NCBI GenBank assembly: GCA_017592775.1
Contig: JAGFNJ010000009.1
Location: forward strand, 1-64,000
Reading direction: 5' to 3'
DNA from: Candidatus Accumulibacter conexus
Lineage (GTDB): Bacteria; Pseudomonadota; Gammaproteobacteria; Burkholderiales; Rhodocyclaceae
DNA: 64,000 nucleotides
A program made the translations under genes and the position numbers. A model generated the notes under the pieces. The model was not told where the DNA came from. It saw nothing but the letters and a program-made list of their open reading frames with translations, and ran no database searches. Positions 45,257 through 52,833 of this stretch are shown here, piece by piece. The stretch's first letter is position 1. The number at the start of each line of letters is the position of its first letter.

Positions 45257-46924
45257 ATGGCGATGAATCCCGGCACGCATGAGGTATTCAACCAGAGCAC
45301 CCCCTTCAGCGACGTCAATCTCCTTGCCGGCAACCCGGCGCTCGCCGACGCGCTGCGCTTCAACCACCCGCAGCTCGACCTTGTCGCGCTGCATGCCGTC
45401 GGCGCCGAAACGGGGTCGGTGGCGATGCAGCGGCATGCGCGGCTGGCGAACGCCTTTCCGCCGCAGCTCAGGAGCCACGACCGCTTTGGCCAGCGCATCG
45501 ACCAGGTCGAGTTCCACCCAAGCTATCACCACCTGTTGCGCGCGGCGCTGCAGCACCGGCTGCACGCGACGCCGTGGACTGCCGGCACCGGCGCGCACAT
45601 CGAGCGCGCGGCCGCCTTCATGCTGTTCACCGAATGCGAGCCGTCGGTCCTCTGTCCGGTATCGATGACCTACGCCGTGATGCCGGCGCTGCGCGCCAAC
45701 GCGGCGATCCATTCCGCCTGGGCGCCCGGGCTCGCGAGCCCGCGCTACGACGGGCGCTTCCTGCCGCACGACCGCAAGACCGGCCTGATGATGGGCATGG
45801 GAATGACCGAGAAGCAGGGCGGCTCCGACGTGCGCGCCAACACGACGCGCGCCGACTTCGACGGCGACGACGCCTGGGGCCGGCGCTACCGCATCAGCGG
45901 CCACAAGTGGTTCCTCTCGGCGCCGATGTGCGATGCCTTCCTGATCCTCGCGCAGGCCGCCGGCGGGCTGTCGTGCTTCTTCCTGCCGCGCCTGCTGCCC
46001 GACGGCACGGTCAACGCGATCGCCATCCAGCGCCTGAAGCACAAGCTCGGCAACCACGCCAACGCCAGCTCGGAAGTCGAGTTCGCTGCCGCCGCGGCTT
46101 GGCTGGTCGGCGACGAGGGCAGGGGTGTGGCGCAGATCCTCGCCATGGGCGCGATCACCCGCCTCGACTGCGCCCTCGGTAGCGCCGGCCTGATGCGGCA
46201 CGCGCTGTCGCTGGCGCTGCACCACGTCGGCCAGCGCCAGGCCTTCGGCCGCCGGCTGTGCGAACAGCCGCTGATGCGCAACGTCCTCGCCGACCTGGCG
46301 CTCGAGAGCGAAGCGGCGACGGCGCTGGCGCTGCGCCTCGCGCGCGCCGTCGACCGCAGCGAGAACGGCGACGATGCCGATGGCCACGAAGCGGCGATCC
46401 GCCGCCTGCTGACGCCGCTCGCCAAGTTCTGGATCTGCAAGCGCGGCAGCCATTTCGCGCAGGAAGCGATGGAATGTCTCGGCGGCAACGGCTACGTCGA
46501 GGAGCAGGGCGAGGGCGTCATGGCGCGCATCTACCGCGAGATGCCGCTCAACTCGATCTGGGAAGGAGCCGGCAACATCATGGCGCTCGATCTGCTGCGC
46601 GCGCTGCGCCATGCCGATGCCGCCGGCGCGCTCGCGCACGAGTTGGCCCCGCTGTGCGCCTCCGGCAGCCACCTCGCCGCCCGCGTGCACGCCGCCCTGC
46701 ACGACGTCGACGGCGGCTGCGACGAAGCGCAGGCACGCACGCTGGCGCGCCGGCTGGCGCTGCTGCTGCAGGCAGCGCTGCTGCGCCAGCACGCGACCGA
46801 CGCCGTCTTCGATGCCTTCACCCGCTCGCGCATCGACGCAGCGAACGACGTCTTCGGCCTGCTGCCGGCGGGCGTCGACCTCGCCGCGATCATCGCCCGC
46901 GCGGCGCCGCAGACGGTGGATTGA
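45257..46924 (+). CDS. Acyl-CoA dehydrogenase, AidB-like
   Basis: A 555-residue flavoprotein of the long acyl-CoA dehydrogenase/AidB branch. Residues MGMTEKQGGSDVRANTTRA (about 175-195) form the FAD/substrate contact, and GHKWFLSAPMCD plus FFLPRLLPDGT are typical AidB-like segments. The C-terminus contains ECLGGNGYVEEQG and REMPLNSIWEGAGNIMALDLLRAL. In the AidB group the enzyme can bind DNA and is induced under alkylation; true substrates are unclear. It is preceded by a 40-nt gap and may belong with the reductase. Confidence 0.88.
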   Translation: MAMNPGTHEVFNQSTPFSDVNLLAGNPALADALRFNHPQLDLVALHAVGAETGSVAMQRHARLANAFPPQLRSHDRFGQRIDQVEFHPSYHHLLRAALQHRLHATPWTAGTGAHIERAAAFMLFTECEPSVLCPVSMTYAVMPALRANAAIHSAWAPGLASPRYDGRFLPHDRKTGLMMGMGMTEKQGGSDVRANTTRADFDGDDAWGRRYRISGHKWFLSAPMCDAFLILAQAAGGLSCFFLPRLLPDGTVNAIAIQRLKHKLGNHANASSEVEFAAAAAWLVGDEGRGVAQILAMGAITRLDCALGSAGLMRHALSLALHHVGQRQAFGRRLCEQPLMRNVLADLALESEAATALALRLARAVDRSENGDDADGHEAAIRRLLTPLAKFWICKRGSHFAQEAMECLGGNGYVEEQGEGVMARIYREMPLNSIWEGAGNIMALDLLRALRHADAAGALAHELAPLCASGSHLAARVHAALHDVDGGCDEAQARTLARRLALLLQAALLRQHATDAVFDAFTRSRIDAANDVFGLLPAGVDLAAIIARAAPQTVD

Positions 46925-47017
46925 GCCGGAGCGGTCTTCGTCACCTCCGGTCGCAAGCGGCGTCTTCGTCGTTGTTCCACACTGCAGCGAAGCTTTCCTG
47001 ACAGGCGGTCACGGCGT

Positions 47018-47046
47018 TTGACCTGGCGTGCGCGTTTCCGTACGCC
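47018..47046 (+). promoter_or_regulatory. Putative promoter and operator of the Phd-like antitoxin gene
   Basis: TTGACC (47018-47023) is followed at 17 nt by TACGCC (47041-47046), a moderate sigma-70 pair. Between and across them lies GGCGTGCG...CGTACGCC (47025-47032, 47039-47046), an imperfect inverted repeat (7 of 8). Such an arrangement fits self-repression by the Phd/YefM protein. It is a weak prediction. Confidence 0.35.
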
Positions 47047-47068
47047 TTGCGGAAATGAGGAGCCACAA

Positions 47069-47311
47069 ATGACCATCCTGACCGCCAGCGAGGCGCGTGC
47101 AAATCTGTACCGCCTGATCGATCAAACCGCGGAGTCACATGAGCCGATCTTCATTTGCGGCAGGAGGACAAGCGCCGTGCTGGTTTCTGCAGAGGACTGG
47201 CAGGCGATTCAGGAAACACTGTTCCTGCTTGCCGTACCCGGACTCCGCGACTCGATCAAGGAAGGGATGGCGGAGCCACTCGCTGAAAGCGCCAGGGTGC
47301 TTGACTGGTGA
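47069..47311 (+). CDS. phd: Phd/YefM-type antitoxin, orphan
   Basis: An 80-residue antitoxin of the Phd/YefM family: MTILTASEARANLYRLIDQT is the N-terminal DNA-binding half, and AVLVSAEDWQAIQETLFLL the conserved middle. The C-terminal tail (EGMAEPLAESARVLDW) normally binds a Txe/YoeB toxin. No toxin gene follows; instead a chimeric cas2 remnant on the other strand takes that place. The gene has a GAGGAG ribosome site. The last quarter is duplicated at 48250-48343. Confidence 0.88.
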   Translation: MTILTASEARANLYRLIDQTAESHEPIFICGRRTSAVLVSAEDWQAIQETLFLLAVPGLRDSIKEGMAEPLAESARVLDW

Positions 47312-47395
47312 GCTGGCAGACCGTTCGCCTGCACGATCGGCGAGGCCCCCACGGCAACCAGCGCGACGGCGACCGGTTGCGGCCGAGCGACAGCG
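47222..47395 (+). repeat. Partial duplication, copy 1 (3' end of phd plus flank)
   Basis: The segment from the last codons of phd through about 80 nt beyond its stop recurs at 48250-48417 with roughly 90% identity. The flank runs up to a GACCGGTTGCGG sequence, after which the two copies diverge: here into cas2-like sequence, there into unrelated sequence. Confidence 0.8.
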
Positions 47396-47642
47396 CATCG
47401 TCGCGGTCCACCGGCGCCAGCACATGGAACGCGACATGGTCCCCGGCGGCGTCGATCGCCGGCGCCAGGCGCTGCTGCAGCAGGCGCCGCTCGCGCCAGT
47501 CGCGCCAGCCTTCGCAGACGCTCTCCTGCGCGCGGCAGGCAAAGGCTTCCAGCTCGCGCACGAAGCGCCGTCCGAGAACCCCCGCCAGCCGCCGCCGGCG
47601 GCGGTCGTCGGCGACGTCGTAGACGATCACCCAGAGACGCAT
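47256..47642 (-). pseudogene. Chimeric cas2 remnant
   Basis: The frame starting at 47642 reads MRLWVIVYDVADDRRRRRLA, as in the N-terminus of the first cas2 (49599-49880). After the Arg run and VLGRR it continues FVRELEAFACRAQESV, as in the second cas2 (49309-49599), up to DALSLGR. It then enters the duplicated phd flank in a foreign reading frame. This looks like recombination between tandem cas2 genes through their shared Arg-run segment. The sequence is not identical to either parent, so the event is not recent or came from a second locus. It is probably not functional. Confidence 0.75.
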
Positions 47643-47644
47643 CG

Positions 47645-47716
47645 TCAGCGCACCATGAACGGGCGATAGGCCGGCGCGTCGCCGCGCAGGGCCTGGATGC
47701 CGTTCGTCACCTGCGC
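47645..47716 (-). pseudogene. 3' end remnant of an RT-cas1 gene
   Basis: Ahead of the chimeric cas2 the minus strand encodes LRGDAPAYRPFMVR then a stop. This is the C-terminus of the intact RT-Cas1 (LRGEAPAYRPFMVR) at 49883, with the same spacing to cas2. About 70 nt can be aligned; the rest of the gene is absent. Confidence 0.7.
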
Positions 47717-48006
47717 GTGTCGACGAGCAGAGACCCGATAGGCGGTTGATCCACATCACGGCTGAGCTTGCTGGACTGACGGACAACGTGGTTGAGATAC
47801 GGACGGTGCATTGGGGCGATGCGGCCACCACCGTGATGCAGAGGCCTCCGGGGCGGTGCGCGCCAGGCCTTGGCGCAATGGCAGGTTCTCCCTGATGCCG
47901 GGCGTATGGCGTATCCTGCTGCTCTACCGGGAGAGTCTTCCTTTTCTCTCCATGCCGAACGCGTCGTGACGCAAAGCTTTGCGTCCATTCGGTTTGCGAC
48001 ATCCAG
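47717..48006. other. Unassigned stretch in the mosaic region
   Basis: About 290 nt with no recognised coding match. It joins the cas1/cas2 remnant to the DUF4258 frame and may be residue of a mobile element. Confidence 0.35.
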
Positions 48007-48252
48007 TTGGGCGCTGCTGGTGTTGAACCGCTACAACACGCTGTAGAAGAACTTGATCATGACAACCTTGCGATCCTCGATCTCGAAAACATCCTTCTCA
48101 CCAGCGAAATCGTCGAGCGCCAGCGCGACCGCAAGACCCACGAGCGCAAGTTCGTCGTCCGCGGCACCACAGTCGGCGGACTCCAAGCCGAGGCAGTCGT
48201 CAAGTTCGGCCCGCTCGGCAGTCTCTTCGTCATCACGGTCTACCTTGTCTGA
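48007..48252 (+). CDS. DUF4258 domain protein, probably N-terminally truncated
   Basis: The 81-codon frame contains LQHAVEELDHDNLAILDLEN, SEIVERQRDRKTHERKFVVR, KFGPLGSLFVITVYLV, which I recognise as the DUF4258 family, a RelE-fold-like group often paired with a YgiT-type zinc-finger antitoxin. No good start codon or ribosome site precedes it (TTG at 48007), and no partner antitoxin follows; a truncated phd copy comes next. It is probably a toxin-like relic. Confidence 0.55.
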   Translation: MGAAGVEPLQHAVEELDHDNLAILDLENILLTSEIVERQRDRKTHERKFVVRGTTVGGLQAEAVVKFGPLGSLFVITVYLV

Positions 48253-48417
48253 ACTCCTGCTTCCCGTACCCCGACTCCACGACTCGATCAAGGAAGGGAT
48301 GGCGGAGCCACGCGCCGAAGGCGCCAGGGTGCTTGACTGGTGAGCGGGCAGATCGTCCGCCTGGACGATCGGCGAGGCCCCCACGGCAACCAGCGCGACG
48401 GCGACCGGTTGCGGCCA
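48250..48417 (+). repeat. Partial duplication, copy 2 (phd 3' fragment plus flank)
   Basis: Encodes IKEGMAEPRAEGARVLDW and a stop, the C-terminus of the Phd protein at 47069, followed by the same flank of about 75 nt. It lacks the antitoxin N-terminus, so it is a pseudogene fragment. Together with copy 1 it brackets the cas2 remnant and the DUF4258 frame. Confidence 0.8.
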
Positions 48418-48696
48418 TGGCGCGGCAAAGCGCGCCGCAGCGCCCCTCACAGCAGCGCATGCCCGAACTCCTCAGGACGTCCGAGCCTTGCCCGTCGCTT
48501 GACCCGCGACGCAGGACGCTTACAATCCCCATAAGTACCGCCGCCGAGGCGCTTCAGTCCAACGAGGTTTATCTGCCGCGGATGCACCAGCGGCAAGGCC
48601 GGACGCTTTCGGCGCGGCAGATGAATGCTATTCCTGCGACGTTTCACCAGCCGTGGCGCGCTCTAAGTTTCAATAGTTTCCTCTCGGAGATCAATC
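48418..48696. other. Gap upstream of hicB with cas2 fragment and inverted repeat
   Basis: On the minus strand 48449-48475 encodes PEEFGHALL and a stop, matching the C-terminus of the second cas2 (LEDFGHALL). The rest is the 130-bp inverted-repeat arm listed separately and the hicB leader. Confidence 0.55.
48490..48620 (+). repeat. Inverted repeat, left arm (about 130 bp)
   Basis: Aligns in inverted orientation with 52321-52452 at roughly 75-80% identity. The best block is GAGGCGCTTCAGTCCAAC (48545-48562), which matches exactly. The pair encloses hicBA, both cas2 genes and RT-cas1. It may be a dispersed non-coding repeat. Confidence 0.7.
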
Positions 48697-48906
48697 GTGA
48701 ATTTCAGTATCGAATGCGAGCAAGAGGTTGATGGCCGCTGGATTGCCGAGGTTCCACAGCTTCCCGGCGTCCTGTGCTACGGCAAGACTGCCAACGACGC
48801 CAGGTCGAAAGCGGAAGTGCTTGCCCTTCGCGCCATGGCCGAGCGCCTTGAACAGAGTGAGTCGCCTCCGGTCGAAATCAGCATTTCCATTCCCCTGGCC
48901 GTATGA
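48697..48906 (+). CDS. hicB: HicB-family antitoxin
   Basis: A 69-residue HicB antitoxin: the degraded RNase-H-like fold begins MNFSIECEQEVDGRWIAEVP and continues LPGVLCYGKTANDARSKAEV. The start is GTG, preceded by GGAGA. There is no C-terminal ribbon-helix-helix, so DNA binding, if any, is by other means. The stop overlaps the hicA start by 4 nt (ATGA). The order antitoxin then toxin is one of the two common HicAB arrangements. Confidence 0.9.
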   Translation: MNFSIECEQEVDGRWIAEVPQLPGVLCYGKTANDARSKAEVLALRAMAERLEQSESPPVEISISIPLAV

Positions 48907-49121
48907 GTCAATGGCCGTCCATCAAAGCCAAACGATTGCTTGCGGCGCTGTTTGGTATCGGGTGGAAACTCAAACGGCAGTCTGGCTCTCACCGTACTTT
49001 GTCCCGCGAAGGGTGGCCCGATGTCCTCTTCGCTTTTCACGACGGCGAGGAAATCGGCCCGCGAATGCTTGCTCGTCCCGAAATATGGAGACTGCTTGGC
49101 GTTTCCCCGCCGCTTCAGTAG
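48903..49121 (+). CDS. hicA: HicA-family mRNA interferase toxin
   Basis: A 72-residue HicA toxin with double-stranded-RNA-binding-like fold. IKAKRLLAALFGIGWKLKRQ and SGSHRTLSREGWPDVLFAFH contain the catalytic His in the G-S-H motif (about 29). The protein is full length and intact, so the pair may be active. It cuts mRNA when HicB is lost. The gene ends 187 nt before the end of the second cas2 on the other strand. Confidence 0.92.
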   Translation: MSQWPSIKAKRLLAALFGIGWKLKRQSGSHRTLSREGWPDVLFAFHDGEEIGPRMLARPEIWRLLGVSPPLQ

Positions 49122-49308
49122 ACGTTTCCCGGCCCTGCCAGGTGCTCCAGGCCGGCAGTCGAACGTAGCTGCGCGAACAGCCCGCGTCGTCCGCTCACCT
49201 CCACGCGGGAAGGGGAACGGCTGTTGCAGCAGCGCCGTATCGCGCTCGCCCCGACCCGCGTGCGGACCCGCAGCGCCGCGAGCGCAGCGTGCCGGACGCC
49301 GGCGATCG

Positions 49309-49599
49309 TCAGAGCAGCGCATGCCCGAAGTCCTCGAGCGGCAGGCCGCGGCCGAGCGACAGCGCATCGTCGCGGTCCACCGGCGCCAGCACGTAGAACG
49401 CGACGCGGTCCTCGGCGGCGTCGATCGCCGCCGCCAGGCGCTGCCGCAGAAGGCGCCGCTCGCGCCCGTCGAGCCAGCCTTCGAAGACGCTCTCCTGCGC
49501 GCGGCAGGCAAAGGCCTCCAGCTCGCGGACGAAGCGCCGCCGCCGCCGCGAATCGGCGATGTCGAAGCAGACGACGGTGAACGCGCTCGCGCCGCGCAT
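49309..49599 (-). CDS. cas2: Cas2, second copy (divergent)
   Basis: A 96-residue Cas2. FTVVCFDIADSRRRRRFVRE holds the ferredoxin-fold first strand and metal-site Asp (residue 13), and ACRAQESVFEGWLDGRERRL is the Cas2 signature helix. The C-terminus is LGRGLPLEDFGHALL. Compared with the first Cas2 it has a longer N-terminus, a Cys-containing helix 1 and a different C-terminus; they share only the Arg run and QESVFE core. Its ATG overlaps the stop of the first cas2 (TGATG), so both are made together. Confidence 0.9.
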   Translation of the reverse strand: MRGASAFTVVCFDIADSRRRRRFVRELEAFACRAQESVFEGWLDGRERRLLRQRLAAAIDAAEDRVAFYVLAPVDRDDALSLGRGLPLEDFGHALL

Positions 49600-49880
49600 C
49601 ACGCCAGCCAGTAGTCGGACGGTCGCGCAGTCGCCGACTGCGCGCCGAGCGTCTCGCGCCGCGACGCAGTGCGCAGAGCCAGCGGATACGCGCGCACGGC
49701 GTCGGCCGCCGGCTCGATGACCGCCGCCACCTCGGCGAGCAGGGCGCGCAGCTCGGCGCCGCTCAGCCAGGCCTCGAAGACGCTCTCCTGCACGCGCTCG
49801 GCGCGCCGCCCGAGAACCCCCGCCAGCCGCCGCCGGCGGCGGTCGTCGGCGATGTCGTAGACGATCACCCAGAGACGCAT
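49599..49880 (-). CDS. cas2: Cas2, first copy
   Basis: A 93-residue Cas2, the usual length. MRLWVIVYDIADDRRRRRLA has the conserved Asp9 at the end of strand 1, followed by ERVQESVFEAWLSGAELRAL. In adaptation complexes a Cas2 dimer bridges two Cas1 dimers and measures the spacer. It starts 2 nt after the RT-cas1 stop and shares one base with the start of the second cas2. The C-terminus ARPSDYWLA has no relative in copy two. Confidence 0.93.
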   Translation of the reverse strand: MRLWVIVYDIADDRRRRRLAGVLGRRAERVQESVFEAWLSGAELRALLAEVAAVIEPAADAVRAYPLALRTASRRETLGAQSATARPSDYWLA

Positions 49881-49882
49881 CG

Positions 49883-51961
49883 TCAGCGCACCATGAACGG
49901 GCGATAGGCCGGCGCCTCGCCGCGCAGAACCTCGATCCAGTGCGCCACCTGCGCCCGCATCGCCCGCCGGTAGTCGCCGTCGGGTCCGCCGAGCGGATGC
50001 CCGACGGCGCTCTGCAGCTTGGCTTCCAGCGCGGCGATGAAGGCCTTGCGCACCGGCAGCCCGATGCGGCAACCGGCGTCCGCGCTGATGGCGAAATCGC
50101 CGTCGCCAATGTCGTCGCTGCCGAGCAGCCGCAGCACCACCGTGTCGACGACCAGCGCGCGGAACTCCTCCATCAGGTCCGAGACCAGCGCCGGGTGGCC
50201 GTCGTGCGCCGCGTGCAGGCTGCCGAGATAGGGATCGAGCCCGCGCTCGGCGACCAGCGTCAGCAGGTTGTGGAAGAGCACCGCGTAGCCGTAGGAGAGC
50301 AGCGCGTTCACCGGGTCGCCCGGCGGCTGCCGGCGGCGACCCGGGAACGACCAGCGCGCCGGCAGCAGGCCGGCGAAGGCGGCGAAATAGGCGCGCGCCG
50401 CCGCCCCCTCGACGCCGCGCAGCGCATCGAGGTCGGCCGCGTGCAGCGCGTGCGCCTGCATCTCGTGCAGCGCCTCGTCGGCCGGCGACGCGCCGCCGGC
50501 GCGGAAGCGGTAATGCCGGCGCAGCAGCAGGCGGCCGTTGGCGATCTTGCCGGCGACGATGGCGCGCGCCGCGGCGAGGCAGAAAGCGGCATCCTCGCTG
50601 CGACGATACTGGCTGCGGCGCAGGTCGACGCGGCTGTCGGCGGCGCTCAGCAGCACCCCCGGCGGCGCGCTCGCCGTCCCCTGCAGCATGAAGGTCGCGC
50701 CACGCGCCAGCAGCGCCCGCAGCACGGCAAAGCTCACCGCGCCCTCATCGCTGGCGAGGATCTGGTCCACCTTCTCCAGCGGCACGCTGAGCAGCTCGTC
50801 GCCGTTCTTCAGCGCCAGCAGCCGGCCGCCGTCGATGCGCAGGTAGGTTCCCGGCTCGGCCAGGTAGAGCGTGCGCAGCAGTGGCGGCGGCGCGTCGTCG
50901 TGGCGCACGCCGCCACCCGGCGGCCGCGGCCGCGCGCGCGCGCCGTGCCCGGCGTGCCTCGCCGGTGCCGGTGCCGGCGCCGGCACCGGTTCCGGCAGCG
51001 ACGCCGGCACTGCTTCCGCTGCCGCGCGCGGCAGCCCGGCCGCGGGCGGCCCGTCTGCAGCGCCGGCCGGTCGCAGGTGCGGCGGCAACAGCCAGGGCGT
51101 CGCCGCCGGATCCTCGGCACGCTGGCCGTGCGCATCGAAATGCACGCCGAGAAAACTCAGGCCATCGCGGAAAAGGACGATGCGCGTCGTGTCGAAATTG
51201 ATCTCGAGGCCGGCGTCCGCCAGCCACTGCGCTGCCGCCTCGAGTGCCCGTTCGGCGCTGGCGACATCGCGGCAGGCGATGACGAAATCGTCGGCGTAGC
51301 GCACCAGGTGCCAGTCGGCGTCGGCGGCGATCGCCTCGTCGAAGCCGTCGAGATAGAGGTTCGCCAGCAGCGGTGACAGCGGCGAACCCTGCGCCACGCC
51401 CTGGCGGCAGCGCCTGTCGCCGTCGGCCGTGCGGATCGGCGCCGCCAGCCACTGCCGGACGAGCGGCAGGACACTGCCGTCGGGCAGCAGCGCCGCCAGC
51501 CGCGCGACGAGCTGGCGATGCGGGATGCGGTCGAAGAAGGCGCTGATGTCGGCGTGGACGACGCAGGGCAGGCCGGTGTCGCGCAGCTCGGCGACGCGGG
51601 CGACGGCATCGCGGACCGAGCGACCCGGGCGATAGGCGAAGCTCTCGTCCTCGAAATGGCGGTCGAGGATCGGCCCGAGGACCAGCCTCGCGGCCGTCTG
51701 CAGCACCCGATCGCCGACGGCCGGGACGGCCAGCAGCCGCGGCTCGCGCCCCGGCCGCGGCAGCTCGAGGCGCAACAGCGGTGCCGGCTGGTAGCGGCCA
51801 TCGCGCACCTGGTCGCGCAGCCGGCCCAGTCGCAGCAGCGCGTTGCGCCCGAACTCGTCGAGGTCGATGCCATCGACACCGGCGCCGCCGCCGTTGCGGC
51901 GCACCCGCGCCCAGGCGAGGGCCAGCGTGTCTTCGGCGAGGAGTTGGTCGAGGAGTGCCAT
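49883..51961 (-). CDS. cas1: Reverse transcriptase-Cas1 fusion
   Basis: A 692-residue fusion for spacer acquisition, with the potential to take spacers from RNA. Residues about 1-280 form a group-II-intron-like reverse transcriptase with RPGRSVRDAV, VVHADISAFFDRIPH, QGSPLSPLLANLYLDGFD and the catalytic RYADD (YADD 222-225). Residues about 282-361 are a low-complexity Pro/Ala/Arg-rich linker. The Cas1 domain (about 362-692) has a complete metal site: Glu518 in GVEGAAARAYF, His582 in LGSLHAAHDGH and Asp595 in VSDLMEEFR. No Cas6 domain precedes the RT. The start at 51961 is preferred because the in-frame residues upstream are low-complexity; the first Cas2 follows at 2 nt. Confidence 0.95.
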   Translation of the reverse strand: MALLDQLLAEDTLALAWARVRRNGGGAGVDGIDLDEFGRNALLRLGRLRDQVRDGRYQPAPLLRLELPRPGREPRLLAVPAVGDRVLQTAARLVLGPILDRHFEDESFAYRPGRSVRDAVARVAELRDTGLPCVVHADISAFFDRIPHRQLVARLAALLPDGSVLPLVRQWLAAPIRTADGDRRCRQGVAQGSPLSPLLANLYLDGFDEAIAADADWHLVRYADDFVIACRDVASAERALEAAAQWLADAGLEINFDTTRIVLFRDGLSFLGVHFDAHGQRAEDPAATPWLLPPHLRPAGAADGPPAAGLPRAAAEAVPASLPEPVPAPAPAPARHAGHGARARPRPPGGGVRHDDAPPPLLRTLYLAEPGTYLRIDGGRLLALKNGDELLSVPLEKVDQILASDEGAVSFAVLRALLARGATFMLQGTASAPPGVLLSAADSRVDLRRSQYRRSEDAAFCLAAARAIVAGKIANGRLLLRRHYRFRAGGASPADEALHEMQAHALHAADLDALRGVEGAAARAYFAAFAGLLPARWSFPGRRRQPPGDPVNALLSYGYAVLFHNLLTLVAERGLDPYLGSLHAAHDGHPALVSDLMEEFRALVVDTVVLRLLGSDDIGDGDFAISADAGCRIGLPVRKAFIAALEAKLQSAVGHPLGGPDGDYRRAMRAQVAHWIEVLRGEAPAYRPFMVR

Positions 51962-52216
51962 GGCGCGAGAGTCTGCCAGAGGCAGCGGCGGCGCGCACGA
52001 ATGGCAAGCTTGCCATGTTGCCGGGCCGGCCGGGAGCGCGCGCGGAACGGCTGTGCAAGCTGCCGACGGAGCCGGGCGCTGCTGCCCCATCGTTGGCGCG
52101 GGTAGCGGGAAGGCGTCTGGCGGCTCGTGAAGCCCGTGGCGCCGGCCTGGATTCTTCGGAGAGTCGATGAGAGAAGGGATCGGCGATCGGCCCCGCGAAA
52201 TGCCGTACCGCTCTGG

Positions 52217-52281
52217 AGCCCAACGAACGAGGTCAGCCGCCCGGGCGTCAGTGAGGGGCGGCTGCGATGCCTCGTTGGGCT
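52217..52281. other. Imperfect hairpin resembling an integron attC site
   Basis: Outer arms AGCCCAACGA (52217-52226) and TCGTTGGGCT (52272-52281) contain RYYYAAC and GTTRRRY, the attC core sequences. They are followed inward by an unpaired 7-nt spacer on each side and an inner stem CAGCCGCCC/GGGCGGCTG (52234-52242, 52256-52264). The length and layout match attC, but no integrase is present and one isolated site is weak evidence. A REP-like element is an alternative. Confidence 0.35.
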
Positions 52282-52320
52282 GCGGACCTTCGGCAGGTCG
52301 TGGCGTGAGAAGTGGCGCCT

Positions 52321-52452
52321 GTCCGCGCCGAAAGCAACGGGGCCAAGCGCCAGCGTATGCGCGGCAGATGAACCCGGTTGGACTGAAGCGCCTCGAGGGT
52401 GGTACTCGTGGGGATCGTCAGCCTCCGGCGCCCCGGGCCAAGCCACGGGCAC
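52321..52452 (-). repeat. Inverted repeat, right arm (about 130 bp)
   Basis: Inverted counterpart of 48490-48620. The exact block is GTTGGACTGAAGCGCCTC (52377-52394). Substitutions are spread along the whole arm, implying an old duplication. Confidence 0.7.
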
Positions 52453-52833
52453 GGGTCACAGCGGTTGGCCGGGTTGGCCAGCGGTGGGCGAGCGGCTTGC
52501 TGCCGTTCGTGAGAGGGTGCCAGGAAGGAACAGGGCCCTCGGGAAAACGGAAAGGACGTCGGAATGGCCATTTCGGCGCGCTGCCGACGAGGCTTCCGCT
52601 CACGACCGCAACTGCCATTGGGTACACGGGAACCTCCCGCGCGAAGCGCCGGCCGTCTTCATGGGCCGCCGGGAACCGATGCGTTCTGCGGCGTCGGCTG
52701 ACGCCGACGCGGAGCCCCCTCCTTCGGCACCAGCCCTCCGCGGTCGCGGTGGAGACGGCACGCCCACTCCTCGCGGCCGACGCTGCTCGTGGAGAGCGAA
52801 CTGGAGATTTTCCCACTGAGATACATCACTCTC

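Larger units (their letters stand above)
51962..52833. other. Region between RT-cas1 and the CRISPR array
   Basis: About 870 nt with no convincing gene on either strand. It carries the attC-like hairpin (52217-52281) and the right arm of the 130-bp inverted repeat (52321-52452). Its end next to the array (about 52800-52833) is AT-richer than the rest. Confidence 0.5.

Noticed and set aside
43288..45498. Minus-strand open frame of 736 codons opposite the MBL and reductase genes
   Set aside because: Antisense shadow of well-supported plus-strand genes; no family match.
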